A stretch of DNA of 41,570 bases from DASPMP01 sp035248725 (GTDB taxonomy: Bacteria > Gemmatimonadota > Gemmatimonadetes > Gemmatimonadales > Gemmatimonadaceae), in the NCBI GenBank assembly GCA_035248725.1, contig DATFHG010000057.1, forward strand, positions 1 to 41,570, given 5' to 3'. Numbering within the stretch: the stretch's first letter is position 1; the number at the start of each line of letters is the position of its first letter. A program made the position numbers and the translations under genes. The notes beneath the pieces were generated by a model. It worked only from the letters and a program-made list of their open reading frames with translations. It did no database searches and was not told the DNA's origin. This document shows positions 7,899 through 15,462 of the stretch, piece after piece.

Positions 7899-9188
7899 CT
7901 AGGAACCCAACGGACTTACCTGCAAGCGAGCCATCGCGTCGCCGACGGTGTGAAACGACCCGGTGACGACGACCGTCCCGGCGGTGGACGCCCGCTCGAG
8001 CGCAACCGCGAAATCCGGCTCGATCTCGGCGGCGATGCCGGTGTCGGCCGCGTGTCGCGCGACATCGTCCAGGTTCCAGGCCCGGCTCGCGGGCGCCGTC
8101 GGCGCATTCGTGAAGACGAAGCGATCCACGACGCCGCGCAGCTCGGAGATCATCTCGTGCCAGTCCTTGTCCTTCAGCGCGCAGAACACCGCCGCGATGG
8201 GGCGTTGCGGTGCGACGTCGCCCAGTGTCTCGGCGAGCACGAGCGCGCCGTCGCGGTTGTGCGCGACGTCGAAGATGTACTTCCCGAATCGCTGAAAGCG
8301 CCCCGGTAACGACACGGCGCCAAGGAGCGGCTCCGCCTGGGCAAGCGAAAAGCGGTATTCCGGGCCCGCTGCGTCGAGCAGCGCGAGGGTGAACGCCAGG
8401 TTTGCCGCCTGATGCCGTCCGGTGAGCGGCGTCCGCACGCGGCGCACATCGCCGCCCATTGCGAGCATCGCCACCGTTCCTGCAGCGGAGACATCCACGC
8501 TGCGCACGTCGATCTCGTCGCCGACGATCACCGGCTTCGCTCCGACCGCGCGCGCATGCTCCTCCAGCACCATGCGCAGGCGTCCCACCCGCTCGCCGAT
8601 GACCGCGGGCCGTCCTCTCTTGAAGATGCCGGCCTTCTCGCCGGCGATCGCCTCGAGGGTGTTGCCGAGGTACTCCATGTGATCCCAGCCGATCGTCGTC
8701 ACGCCGGCGGCGATCGGATCCACCACGTTCGTGCTGTCGAGACGCCCGCCCAGTCCCGTCTCGATCAACGCGACGTCCACGCCCGCCCGCGCGAACCAGT
8801 CGAACGCCATCGCGGTGGTGACCTCGAAAAAGGTGGCGCCGAGCGCTTCCACGATGCCGATCCAGCGGTCGACGAACTCGACGACGGCGTCGCCCTCGAT
8901 CGGCACGCCACCCACGATGATGCGCTCGCGGAAGTCCACGAGATGCGGCGACGTGTATTTGCCGACGCGCAGTCCGCGTGCTCGCAGCAACGCTTCGGCC
9001 GTCGCGAGCGAGCTGCCCTTCCCGTTTGTGCCCGCGACGTGAACGACGGGATACGCACGATGCGGATTCCCGAGCTTGTCGAGGAGCTCGATGGTGCGTT
9101 CGAGGCCGAAACGCACGCCACCCGTGGTGCGCGCGAAGAGGAAGGCGAGAGCTTCCTCGAGCGGCCCGGTGTTTACGCGGACGCCCAA
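7899..9188 (-). CDS. folC: Folylpolyglutamate synthase / dihydrofolate synthase
   Basis: Mur-ligase-fold enzyme of 429 residues that adds glutamate to folates and may also make dihydrofolate from dihydropteroate. The ATP P-loop is HVAGTNGKGSS, followed by the YTSPHLVDFRERI loop, LIETGLGGRLDSTNV and the IGWDHMEYLGNTLEAIAGEKAGI segment. GRFQ and DVAHNRDG lead into the C-terminal domain. It starts within accD (16-base overlap) and sits directly before hisS. Whether it has one or both activities cannot be told from sequence alone. Confidence 0.94.
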   Translation of the reverse strand: MGVRVNTGPLEEALAFLFARTTGGVRFGLERTIELLDKLGNPHRAYPVVHVAGTNGKGSSLATAEALLRARGLRVGKYTSPHLVDFRERIIVGGVPIEGDAVVEFVDRWIGIVEALGATFFEVTTAMAFDWFARAGVDVALIETGLGGRLDSTNVVDPIAAGVTTIGWDHMEYLGNTLEAIAGEKAGIFKRGRPAVIGERVGRLRMVLEEHARAVGAKPVIVGDEIDVRSVDVSAAGTVAMLAMGGDVRRVRTPLTGRHQAANLAFTLALLDAAGPEYRFSLAQAEPLLGAVSLPGRFQRFGKYIFDVAHNRDGALVLAETLGDVAPQRPIAAVFCALKDKDWHEMISELRGVVDRFVFTNAPTAPASRAWNLDDVARHAADTGIAAEIEPDFAVALERASTAGTVVVTGSFHTVGDAMARLQVSPLGS

Positions 9189-10036
9189 CCCGCTGCCGCG
9201 GTACGACCGGACATGTGTCGGAGCAGCGTCCCCACCGTCGTCTTCAGCTGCTTGCGCGCGACCACGGCGTCGAGCATCCCGTGATCCAGGAGGAACTCGG
9301 ACGTCTGGAACCCCTCGGGCAGATCCTGACCGAGCGTCTGCTTGATGACGCGCGGGCCGGCAAAGCCGATGACCGCGCCGGGCTCCGCGAGGATGGCGTC
9401 GCCGAGCATCGCGTAGCTGGCGCTCACGCCGCCGGTCGTCGGATTGGTCAGAATGGAGATATAAGGAATGCGTCGCTCGGCCAGCTGGGCGAGCACCGCG
9501 GCGACCTTCGCCATCTGCATGAGCGAGAGCACGCCTTCCTGCATGCGCGCGCCGCCGGATGCCGAGACCACGATGAGCGGATACTTGCGCTCCAGCGAGC
9601 GGACGCCGAGTCGCGCGATCTTCTCACCCACCACGGCGCCCATCGAGCCGCCCATGAAGGCGAAATCCATGACGCCGAGATTGATCGGCAGGCCGTCGAG
9701 CATCCCGCCGCAGGCGAAGAGGGCGTCGGAGTCACCGGCGTTCGTGAGCGCTTTCTTGAGACGCTGCGGGTAGTCGGGGAATCCCAGCGGATCGGTCGAG
9801 CGCAGGTCGACCTCGAGCTCCTCGAGCGTTCCCTCGTCGATCAGCAGACTGGCGTAATCACTCGCCCGAATCCGGCGGTGATATTCGCACGTGGGGCAGA
9901 CGTTGAGGTTGCGCCAGAACTTCTCGCGGATGTCCGTGTGCCCGCACGCCTCGCATTTTTCCCAGACGTCAGGGGGGATCTCGAGGCGCTCGCGGCGGGG
10001 CTGGCGGGGTTTTTTCTCCTTCCGGAACCAGGCCAT
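9173..10036 (-). CDS. accD: Acetyl-CoA carboxylase carboxyltransferase, beta subunit
   Basis: The carboxyltransferase beta half of bacterial acetyl-CoA carboxylase, for malonyl-CoA and fatty-acid synthesis. The 287 residues begin with a basic tail, then a four-cysteine zinc ribbon (Cys28, Cys31, Cys47, Cys50). The crotonase-like core includes GVMDFAFMGGSMG, SASGGARMQEG and TNPTTGGVSASYAMLGD. accA is not in the window. It heads the seven-gene run ending at guaA, and its 3' end overlaps folC. A TAGATA hexamer about 30 bases upstream is a possible -10, so unlike dus it would have a leader. It is distinct from the acyl-CoA carboxylase genes at 30-33 kb and at the right edge. Confidence 0.96.
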   Translation of the reverse strand: MAWFRKEKKPRQPRRERLEIPPDVWEKCEACGHTDIREKFWRNLNVCPTCEYHRRIRASDYASLLIDEGTLEELEVDLRSTDPLGFPDYPQRLKKALTNAGDSDALFACGGMLDGLPINLGVMDFAFMGGSMGAVVGEKIARLGVRSLERKYPLIVVSASGGARMQEGVLSLMQMAKVAAVLAQLAERRIPYISILTNPTTGGVSASYAMLGDAILAEPGAVIGFAGPRVIKQTLGQDLPEGFQTSEFLLDHGMLDAVVARKQLKTTVGTLLRHMSGRTAAAGWASA

Positions 10037-10110
10037 TGGGGAAATTTCGTTGCGCCTGGGGGAGTTATCTAGGTCTGGCCTCTCGGCCTGGGTTTGTCGC
10101 GGCAGCTGTA

Positions 10111-10184
10111 CTCGGCACGCTGCCGCTGCGCGTCAGCGTGGTCCGTACTCGGCGCCGCGCCTGCGGCGCGTCGGTCGGCCTGCC
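10111..10184 (+). repeat. Left inverted arm of the four-helix-bundle element
   Basis: A 74-base arm that is the imperfect reverse complement of 10612-10684. The best-matching blocks are CTCGGCACGCT at the outer end, AGCGTGGTCCGTA in the middle and a CCTGCC inner end. Together the arms enclose the gene at 10242-10592. The rest of the 205-base accD to four-helix-bundle spacer holds no other gene; it contains a 10-bp palindrome, TGACGCGTCA, at 10206-10215. Confidence 0.75.
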
Positions 10185-10223
10185 CCGGGACGCTGATACC
10201 GACGATGACGCGTCAATGACGCC

Positions 10224-10248
10224 GCAAGACAATGCTCTTGCATGCAAG
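10224..10248. other. Overlapping palindromes across a start codon
   Basis: GCAAGA (10224-10229) and TCTTGC (10236-10241) form a six-base stem with a six-base loop ending right at the ATG. CTTGCATGCAAG (10237-10248) is a perfect 12-base palindrome centred on the ATG itself. No Shine-Dalgarno is present. The structure could limit translation of the small gene or serve as a binding site. Its role is not known. Confidence 0.5.
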
Positions 10249-10592
10249 ATTTCCGGAAACTCGAAGTTTGGCAGCTCAATCGGGCACTCACGCTGCGGGT
10301 ATACCAGGCAACGGCGCGCTTCCCGGCTGACGAGCGCTTTGGCCTCGTGTCGCAGATGCGCAGAGCGGCGGTGTCGATCGGCTCGTGCATCGCTGAGGGG
10401 TGCGGTCGGGGCAGTCGGCCAGACACACTGCGCTTCTTTCAGATGGCGTTCTCTTCCGCGACGGAACTACTTCATCAACTGATCACGTCTCTGGATCTTC
10501 AATTCATCAGTGCGGAGGATTTCGCAGTCTACGACGAAGAACTCGAGATCATTCGCCGCAAGTTGGCCAATCTGATGAAACGCCTGCGCTAG
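10242..10592 (+). CDS. Four-helix-bundle protein (S23/IVP family)
   Basis: A 116-residue protein opening with FRKLEVWQ and carrying the family core RRAAVSIGSCIAEGCGR, followed by FFQMAFSSATELLHQL. This matches the four-helix-bundle family first found as the open reading frame in 23S rRNA intervening sequences of Leptospira. Its biochemical function is unestablished. It is the only plus-strand gene between ptsN at 1.2 kb and the response regulator at 33.4 kb, divergent from accD and convergent with rodA, and it is framed by ~74-bp inverted arms. No Shine-Dalgarno is seen before the ATG. The family call is firm; mobility of the unit is inferred. Confidence 0.92.
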   Translation: MQDFRKLEVWQLNRALTLRVYQATARFPADERFGLVSQMRRAAVSIGSCIAEGCGRGSRPDTLRFFQMAFSSATELLHQLITSLDLQFISAEDFAVYDEELEIIRRKLANLMKRLR

Positions 10593-10611
10593 CAGTTGAG
10601 AAGCTTCCCGA

Positions 10612-10684
10612 GGCAGGCGGACCGGCGCGCGCAGCGCGCCGCCGAATACGGACCACGCTCGCGCGTAAGCGCGAGCGTGCCGAG
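10612..10684 (-). repeat. Right inverted arm of the four-helix-bundle element
   Basis: Imperfect reverse complement of 10111-10184, starting 20 bases after the stop of the four-helix-bundle gene. A local hairpin, GCTCGCGC-GTAA-GCGCGAGC (10657-10676), lies inside the outer half. The outer end merges into a short tandem repeat that continues to 10746, almost touching the rodA stop codon. Confidence 0.75.
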
Positions 10685-10746
10685 AACGAGTCGAGCTACA
10701 CGCGAGCGTGCCGAGAACGAGTCGAGCACGCGAGCGTGCCGAGAAC
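10671..10746 (+). repeat. Three tandem copies of a ~26-bp unit
   Basis: The unit begins GCGAGCGTGCCGAGAAC and continues with GAGTCGAGC. Copies start at 10671, 10702 and 10730; the last is cut short at 10746. Spacings are 31 and 28 bases, so the copies are separated by 2-5 variable bases. The first ten or so bases of each copy equal the outer end of the right arm, so the array looks like local amplification of the element's terminus. It ends three bases before the rodA stop. Confidence 0.8.
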
Positions 10747-10748
10747 CG

Positions 10749-12008
10749 TTAAATCGCGAACGGCCCGTGCTTCCCGCCCCGACCCTCATGCGCGATGCGC
10801 ACCAGCACTCCCACGGCCAGCCAGCTCGCCAGCATGAACGATCCACCGTACGAGAAGAACGGCAGCGGGATGCCAGTGATCGGCATCAAGTTCAGCGTCA
10901 TGCTCACGTTGACGACCACGTGCACGAACCAGCTGGCGAGCAGGCCGAACGCCACGAGTGAGCTGAAGCTGTCGTTCGCGCGTTCCGCGATCCTGATGAT
11001 CCGCAGGAAGAGCGTGAGAAACAGCGTGAGCGCGACGACGACGCCAAGAAATCCCAGCTCCTCACCCAGCACGCTGAAGATGAAGTCCGTGTGCTGCTCG
11101 GGCAGGAACGCCAGTCGCTTCTGCGTGCCCATCGTGTAGCCCTTGCCGAACCAGCCCCCCGATCCGATGGCGACCTGCGACTGAATCACGTGGTATCCTG
11201 AACGCCGCGGATCCACGGACGGATCGAGGAACACGCGCAACCGATTCTGCTGGTACGGCTCGAGTCGCTCCCACAGAATGGGCGCGAGCACCCCCATTAC
11301 CACGTTGGCCGCGACGAGGAACACGCCCTCCCAGAGATACGGCTTGTACCAGATCACCAGCGCGAGGAGGAGAAGGAACCACGCCCCCCACAGCTGCGTG
11401 CTCACCGTGAGAATCAGCGACACCACCGGGCTGGCGAGCAACAGCAGCAGTCGCCACGAGATGCCCGACCAGAAGAGCATCGCGAAGAAGATCCCCACGA
11501 AGACGATGCCGGTACCGAGATCCGGCTGCGCCATGATCAGGATCCACGGAATGCCGACCACCAATGCAGGCTTCCACAGCTCGACGAACGACTTCGGCGG
11601 ATCCTTGCTGCCCGCGAGAATCTTGCCGAGCATCAGCACCACGGTGAGCTTCGCGATCTCGGATGGCTGGCCGAGACGGAAGCCGCCGATGACGAGCCAG
11701 CTTTTGACGCTCGCCGCCGTTCCGGCGCCCTTCCCGATGAAGATCAGGAGCACGAGCAGCGCCGTGGTGAACGCATACAGAGGCACCGCGAGCCACTCGA
11801 GCATGCGGATCGACGCCCGGCTCATCGCGTACGCGCCGATGATGCCCAGCATGAACCACACGAGCTGCTGCTTCCAGGCGTTGCGAATGTAGCCCGCGAT
11901 CGGAATGTCGGTCTGGCCGGCGGAGTACACGATCGCGATGCCGTAGAACGACAGCACGAGCGCCCCGGTGACGAGCGCCCAGTCGACGTTCACCTTCTGT
12001 CGGGCCAT
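10749..12008 (-). CDS. rodA: Peptidoglycan polymerase RodA (SEDS family)
   Basis: Multi-pass inner-membrane glycosyltransferase of the elongasome, 419 residues with about ten hydrophobic segments. SEDS signatures include GFRLGQPSEIAKL, the MAQPDLGTG loop with its catalytic-region aspartate, SGYHVIQSQVAIGSGG, GKGYTMGTQKRLAFLPEQHTDFIF and GIPLPFFSYGGS. The start is the ATG whose A overlaps the last base of the mrdA stop (TGATG). It partners with the PBP2 encoded just upstream. It is the last gene of the mre cluster, and its stop abuts the tandem repeat of the inserted element. No terminator hairpin with a T-run was seen after it. Confidence 0.96.
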   Translation of the reverse strand: MARQKVNVDWALVTGALVLSFYGIAIVYSAGQTDIPIAGYIRNAWKQQLVWFMLGIIGAYAMSRASIRMLEWLAVPLYAFTTALLVLLIFIGKGAGTAASVKSWLVIGGFRLGQPSEIAKLTVVLMLGKILAGSKDPPKSFVELWKPALVVGIPWILIMAQPDLGTGIVFVGIFFAMLFWSGISWRLLLLLASPVVSLILTVSTQLWGAWFLLLLALVIWYKPYLWEGVFLVAANVVMGVLAPILWERLEPYQQNRLRVFLDPSVDPRRSGYHVIQSQVAIGSGGWFGKGYTMGTQKRLAFLPEQHTDFIFSVLGEELGFLGVVVALTLFLTLFLRIIRIAERANDSFSSLVAFGLLASWFVHVVVNVSMTLNLMPITGIPLPFFSYGGSFMLASWLAVGVLVRIAHEGRGGKHGPFAI

Positions 12009-13792
12009 CAGCCTTCGGTCTGGATGTTGAGCATCGTGGGTACGCCGAGATACTTGCCGATGATCGCCGACGCGACTCGCGCGGCGAGATATCCGTGTCC
12101 ACCGCACTCCAGCATGACCGCGACGACGATCTTCGGCTTCTCGACCGGCGCGAAGCCGACGAACCACGCGTGATCGCATACGCGGCCCGACGCATTGCCG
12201 TACTTCTGCGCCGTGCCGGTCTTGCCGGCCAGCGTCACCCCGCCGCCGAGGGCAGCGCTCGCCGCGGTACCGCCGGCCTGCGTCACACCGGCCATCGCCT
12301 GCCGGAGCGCCTCCAGCTGGTCGGGGGTGAGATTCATGATGCGCGTGCGCTCGGCGCGGCGATGCACGATCTCGGGCTTGGCGGCCGAGCCGTCGGTCGC
12401 GAGCGCCGTGTAGAAGCGGGCCATGTTCAAGACGCTCTGCGAGTTTTCGCCCTGACCGATGGACAGGTTCATCACCATGGCCCCGCCGCTCCAGCTGCGC
12501 GCGCCGTACTTCTCGTCGAAGTACTCCATGCGATCGGGATACGACGGCTTGCGTTCCTCGGGGAGATCGATGCCGGCCTTGTTGGCAAATCCGAGCTGGA
12601 CGCCGCCGGCGACGAGGCGCGAGAGACCGAGCTTGAGGCCGAGCTGATAGAAGTACACGTCGCACGACTTCGCGATCGCGCCCGTGAGATCGAGGCTGCC
12701 GTGTCCACTCTTCTCCCAGCAGTGCCACGCGCGGTTGCCGAAGTAGTAGAAGCCGTTGCACGCCTGCGGCATGTGCGTCTCGGGCTTCACGAGTCCTTCC
12801 TGAATTCCCAGCACCGCCGTGGCCAGCTTCCACGTGGAACCGGGCGGATACGTGCCTTGCAGCGCCTTGTTATAGAGCGGTTGCTTCGGGTTCGTGCGCA
12901 GCGAGTCGTAGTACGCGAACGAGACACCGCCGATGAACTTGTTCGGGTCGTAGCTCGGATTGCTGTACAGCGCGAGCACTTCCCCGTTGTTTGGGTCCAT
13001 CGCGACGGCGCCGCCCACGAGCGAGTCCGCGAAGAGCTGCGCGGTGAAGAGCTGGAGATCGAGATCGATGTTTGTCTGCAGCGAACCCGCTTGCACCGGA
13101 CGCTTCTCCTGTGCGCCCTGCTCGCGCACGACGCGCCCGCGCGCGTCCACCTCGACGAAGCGGCTCCCCTCGCGACCGTGCAGAACGGCTTCGTACTCCT
13201 TCTCGAGCCCCTGCTTGCCGATGATCTGCCCGGCCTTGTACGTCGCGTACTGGGGCAACGACAGCTCGGACTCGCTGATTTCGTTCACATAGCCGACGAA
13301 TGGCAGCACCGCCGGTCCGTCCGGATAGAAGCGCTTCGGCGCGGACATGATGATCAGCGACGGGAAGTCCACGCGATGCTCCTCGAGCACCGACACGACG
13401 TCGAACGACGCGTCGTTGAGGATTACCGTCGGGCGGGTTGGTGCGCGGCGATAGCGCCGGACAGCCTGGTCCTGCTGCGTCTGCGACAGCTGGATCGTTC
13501 CGCTGAGGCGCCGCAGCGTGCCGCGCAGCGAGTCTTCCGACTGAGCCAGGACGGAGACGGTGTACCCGACGACGTTCTCCGCGATGATCTTGCCCTTGCG
13601 GTCATAGATCATTCCGCGTGGCGCGGCGATCGGCACCTCACGCAGGCGGTTCTCCTCTGACTGCAGCACGTACTGCGTGTTGCGGAGAATCTGCGTCCGG
13701 AAGAACGCCGCGATCAGAAATGCGACGAGACCGACGCTGATCCAGCCGGCGGCTCTCGCGCGCCGGGCGACGTCGTTCGGATGAAAGCTCAT
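12008..13792 (-). CDS. mrdA: Penicillin-binding protein 2, elongation transpeptidase
   Basis: Class B PBP of 594 residues that cross-links peptidoglycan in the elongasome with RodA. One N-terminal membrane segment (about residues 15-30) is followed by the pedestal with RGMIYDRKGKIIAEN. The transpeptidase motifs are S-T-W-K with Ser319 and Lys322 (YPPGSTWK), S-C-D in AKSCDVYFYQLG, and K-T-G with Lys524 (LAGKTGTAQ). The SCD form of the second motif is normal for PBP2. It starts ten bases after mreD and is coupled to rodA through TGATG. Confidence 0.97.
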   Translation of the reverse strand: MSFHPNDVARRARAAGWISVGLVAFLIAAFFRTQILRNTQYVLQSEENRLREVPIAAPRGMIYDRKGKIIAENVVGYTVSVLAQSEDSLRGTLRRLSGTIQLSQTQQDQAVRRYRRAPTRPTVILNDASFDVVSVLEEHRVDFPSLIIMSAPKRFYPDGPAVLPFVGYVNEISESELSLPQYATYKAGQIIGKQGLEKEYEAVLHGREGSRFVEVDARGRVVREQGAQEKRPVQAGSLQTNIDLDLQLFTAQLFADSLVGGAVAMDPNNGEVLALYSNPSYDPNKFIGGVSFAYYDSLRTNPKQPLYNKALQGTYPPGSTWKLATAVLGIQEGLVKPETHMPQACNGFYYFGNRAWHCWEKSGHGSLDLTGAIAKSCDVYFYQLGLKLGLSRLVAGGVQLGFANKAGIDLPEERKPSYPDRMEYFDEKYGARSWSGGAMVMNLSIGQGENSQSVLNMARFYTALATDGSAAKPEIVHRRAERTRIMNLTPDQLEALRQAMAGVTQAGGTAASAALGGGVTLAGKTGTAQKYGNASGRVCDHAWFVGFAPVEKPKIVVAVMLECGGHGYLAARVASAIIGKYLGVPTMLNIQTEG

Positions 13793-13802
13793 TGTCCCTC
13801 GG

Positions 13803-14291
13803 TCAGACCGCTCGAACTTCCAGAATAGGTCTCAATACCGTCACGGCCAAGACGCCGGCCAATGCTGTGACCGCCGCCGCAAGTGGCGACCACACAACGA
13901 TCTGCATCAGCATCTCGGTGCCGTGCATTCTGCGTTCCATCAAAACGTACACGAGGTCGAACAGCCACTTGCCGACGAAGAGGAAAAAGCCGTTCAGCGC
14001 CAGATTGTCGGCGAAGAACACGGCCTTGAGCCAGGACGCGGCGTAACCGACGATTGTGGCCGCGAGCGCCCCGGCGCCGAAGGCCCCCAGCGACAGCGAG
14101 TCCGCGGCAAGCCCGAGGAGGAATCCGTACACCGCCGCTCCCGCGGGCCGCATGCGTACCGCGCCGAACACCAGGGCGATGAGCAGGAAGTCGATCGACG
14201 CCCGCCAGCCGAGCAACGGCCGCAGCGTGTAGTGCAGTACGATCAGGATGATGCAGACGATCGCCGTGCGAACTGCGGTGTTCCAGTTCAC
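13803..14291 (-). CDS. mreD: Rod shape-determining protein MreD
   Basis: A 162-residue integral membrane protein with about five hydrophobic segments. An ADSLSLGAFGAGALAATIVGY-type central region (around residues 63-83) is typical of MreD. It links MreC and the Mre/PBP2/RodA complex. The start is GTG in a GTGA overlap with the mreC stop, so translation is coupled. MreD proteins are weakly conserved, so the call relies on hydrophobic pattern plus position between mreC and mrdA. Confidence 0.93.
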   Translation of the reverse strand: MNWNTAVRTAIVCIILIVLHYTLRPLLGWRASIDFLLIALVFGAVRMRPAGAAVYGFLLGLAADSLSLGAFGAGALAATIVGYAASWLKAVFFADNLALNGFFLFVGKWLFDLVYVLMERRMHGTEMLMQIVVWSPLAAAVTALAGVLAVTVLRPILEVRAV

Positions 14292-15454
14292 GGACGCTCC
14301 GCGACGGAGTCCGGACGAATCGCCGTCGAGTCACGACGCGTGGTGTCGCGCGCCGCGGCGGCCGCCGCGCTGTCCGTGCGGCGCGTGGTCGGACGGGTCG
14401 GCGCGATACCCTGCTTGCGGATGAGCGACGTGTCGCGCGCCGTGGTATCCACCGCCAGCGAATCACCTACGCCGGCCCGGCGCAGCGAATCCAGCGCCAC
14501 GCGGCGCGCTGCCGCTTCGGCGATCGCGGCCTGACGCGCGAGAGAATCTCCCGCCGCGACGATGGTCTTGAGCGCGGACTGCACCTGCGCGGCGTTCGCC
14601 CAGATGTTGCCCACGCCCTCGGCGCTGCGCTTCGGCGTCAGGATCATCACAGACGTCACGTTGGTGGGATTCACGGCGGGTTGCAGCAGATAGGTGCGCG
14701 ACCAGCTCTCCGCTTCCTTCACTTCGTCGACCACGGTTCCAATGAGCACCCCGCGCGGCCATGCACCACCCAGGCCAGAGCTGAAGATCGCCGTCCCGGG
14801 CTTCAGCGTGCTGCGGAACGGCACGTTGCGCAGCTCCAGGAGATATCGCTCCGCGAGTCGGCCCGGACGGACGTCGAGGTGTGGATAGACGATGCCGAAC
14901 GCGGAGCCGTCCGCGGACATCGCGCTCACGCGAAAGTCCGGATGCGAGTACAGGATCGCGATGCTCATCGTCGGGTCCACCGTCTGGACCAGTCCGACGA
15001 TGCCCTCGGGCGCCACCACGGGACTGTACTGCGCCACCCCCGCCGACGTGCCGGCGGTGAGCGTGAGCGTCGTGATCACGTCTTCGGCGCGACCGGACGT
15101 GTGCAGCGCCTCCGCGGGCACGAACCCCCAGCCGAGGCGTGCGCCGAGGCCCAGCATCTTTCGCAGCCGGTCGTTCTCGACGTTGAGCGCGCGCGCCTGC
15201 ACGAGCTGCAGGGCCAGCGAGTCGCGCTCGAGGATCTTGCGCTCGCTCTCGAGCCATGCGGCGCGCCAGCGTTCTGCGCTCTGTTGCAGCCCGACCAGCG
15301 GTGCGACGACAGTACGACGCAGCCCGGAAGCGACGGGATCGCGCATCTGAACCGGCAGCGCGCTCGCGACGAGCGCGAAGACGATGCACGCCGCGAGGAC
15401 GACCGTGTCGAGACGGCCGCTCAATCGCGCAGCCCCAACCCCTCCTCGTGCCAT
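14288..15454 (-). CDS. mreC: Rod shape-determining protein MreC with long C-terminal tail
   Basis: Bitopic periplasmic scaffold of the elongasome, 388 residues. The transmembrane segment spans about residues 16-35, a coiled coil about 60-100, and the beta-rich core to about 274 (GIVGLVQTVDPTMSIAILY, SSGLGGAWPRGVLIG, ending VMILTPKR). The remaining ~114 residues are low-complexity, rich in Ala, Arg, Asp, Ser and Thr. They are absent from typical MreC and read on without frame change. It follows mreB by eight bases and overlaps mreD as GTGA. The core is certain; the tail's role is unknown. Confidence 0.95.
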   Translation of the reverse strand: MARGGVGAARLSGRLDTVVLAACIVFALVASALPVQMRDPVASGLRRTVVAPLVGLQQSAERWRAAWLESERKILERDSLALQLVQARALNVENDRLRKMLGLGARLGWGFVPAEALHTSGRAEDVITTLTLTAGTSAGVAQYSPVVAPEGIVGLVQTVDPTMSIAILYSHPDFRVSAMSADGSAFGIVYPHLDVRPGRLAERYLLELRNVPFRSTLKPGTAIFSSGLGGAWPRGVLIGTVVDEVKEAESWSRTYLLQPAVNPTNVTSVMILTPKRSAEGVGNIWANAAQVQSALKTIVAAGDSLARQAAIAEAAARRVALDSLRRAGVGDSLAVDTTARDTSLIRKQGIAPTRPTTRRTDSAAAAAARDTTRRDSTAIRPDSVAERP

Positions 15455-15462
15455 CGTGGTTC

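Noticed and set aside
9173..10036. Assigning accD to the same carboxylase as the 30-33 kb genes
   Set aside because: AccD has the zinc ribbon and belongs to the fatty-acid enzyme. The carrier's linker domain and the PccB-like subunit at the right edge point to a separate acyl-CoA carboxylase.
10036..10482. 148-codon plus-strand ORF between accD and the four-helix-bundle gene
   Set aside because: It crosses the left inverted arm and the real gene in another frame; composition is only Arg/Ala/Ser-rich noise.
10749..12833. 694-codon open frame suggesting a PBP2-RodA fusion
   Set aside because: The first part is the wrong frame of mrdA; the two proteins are separate and meet at TGATG.
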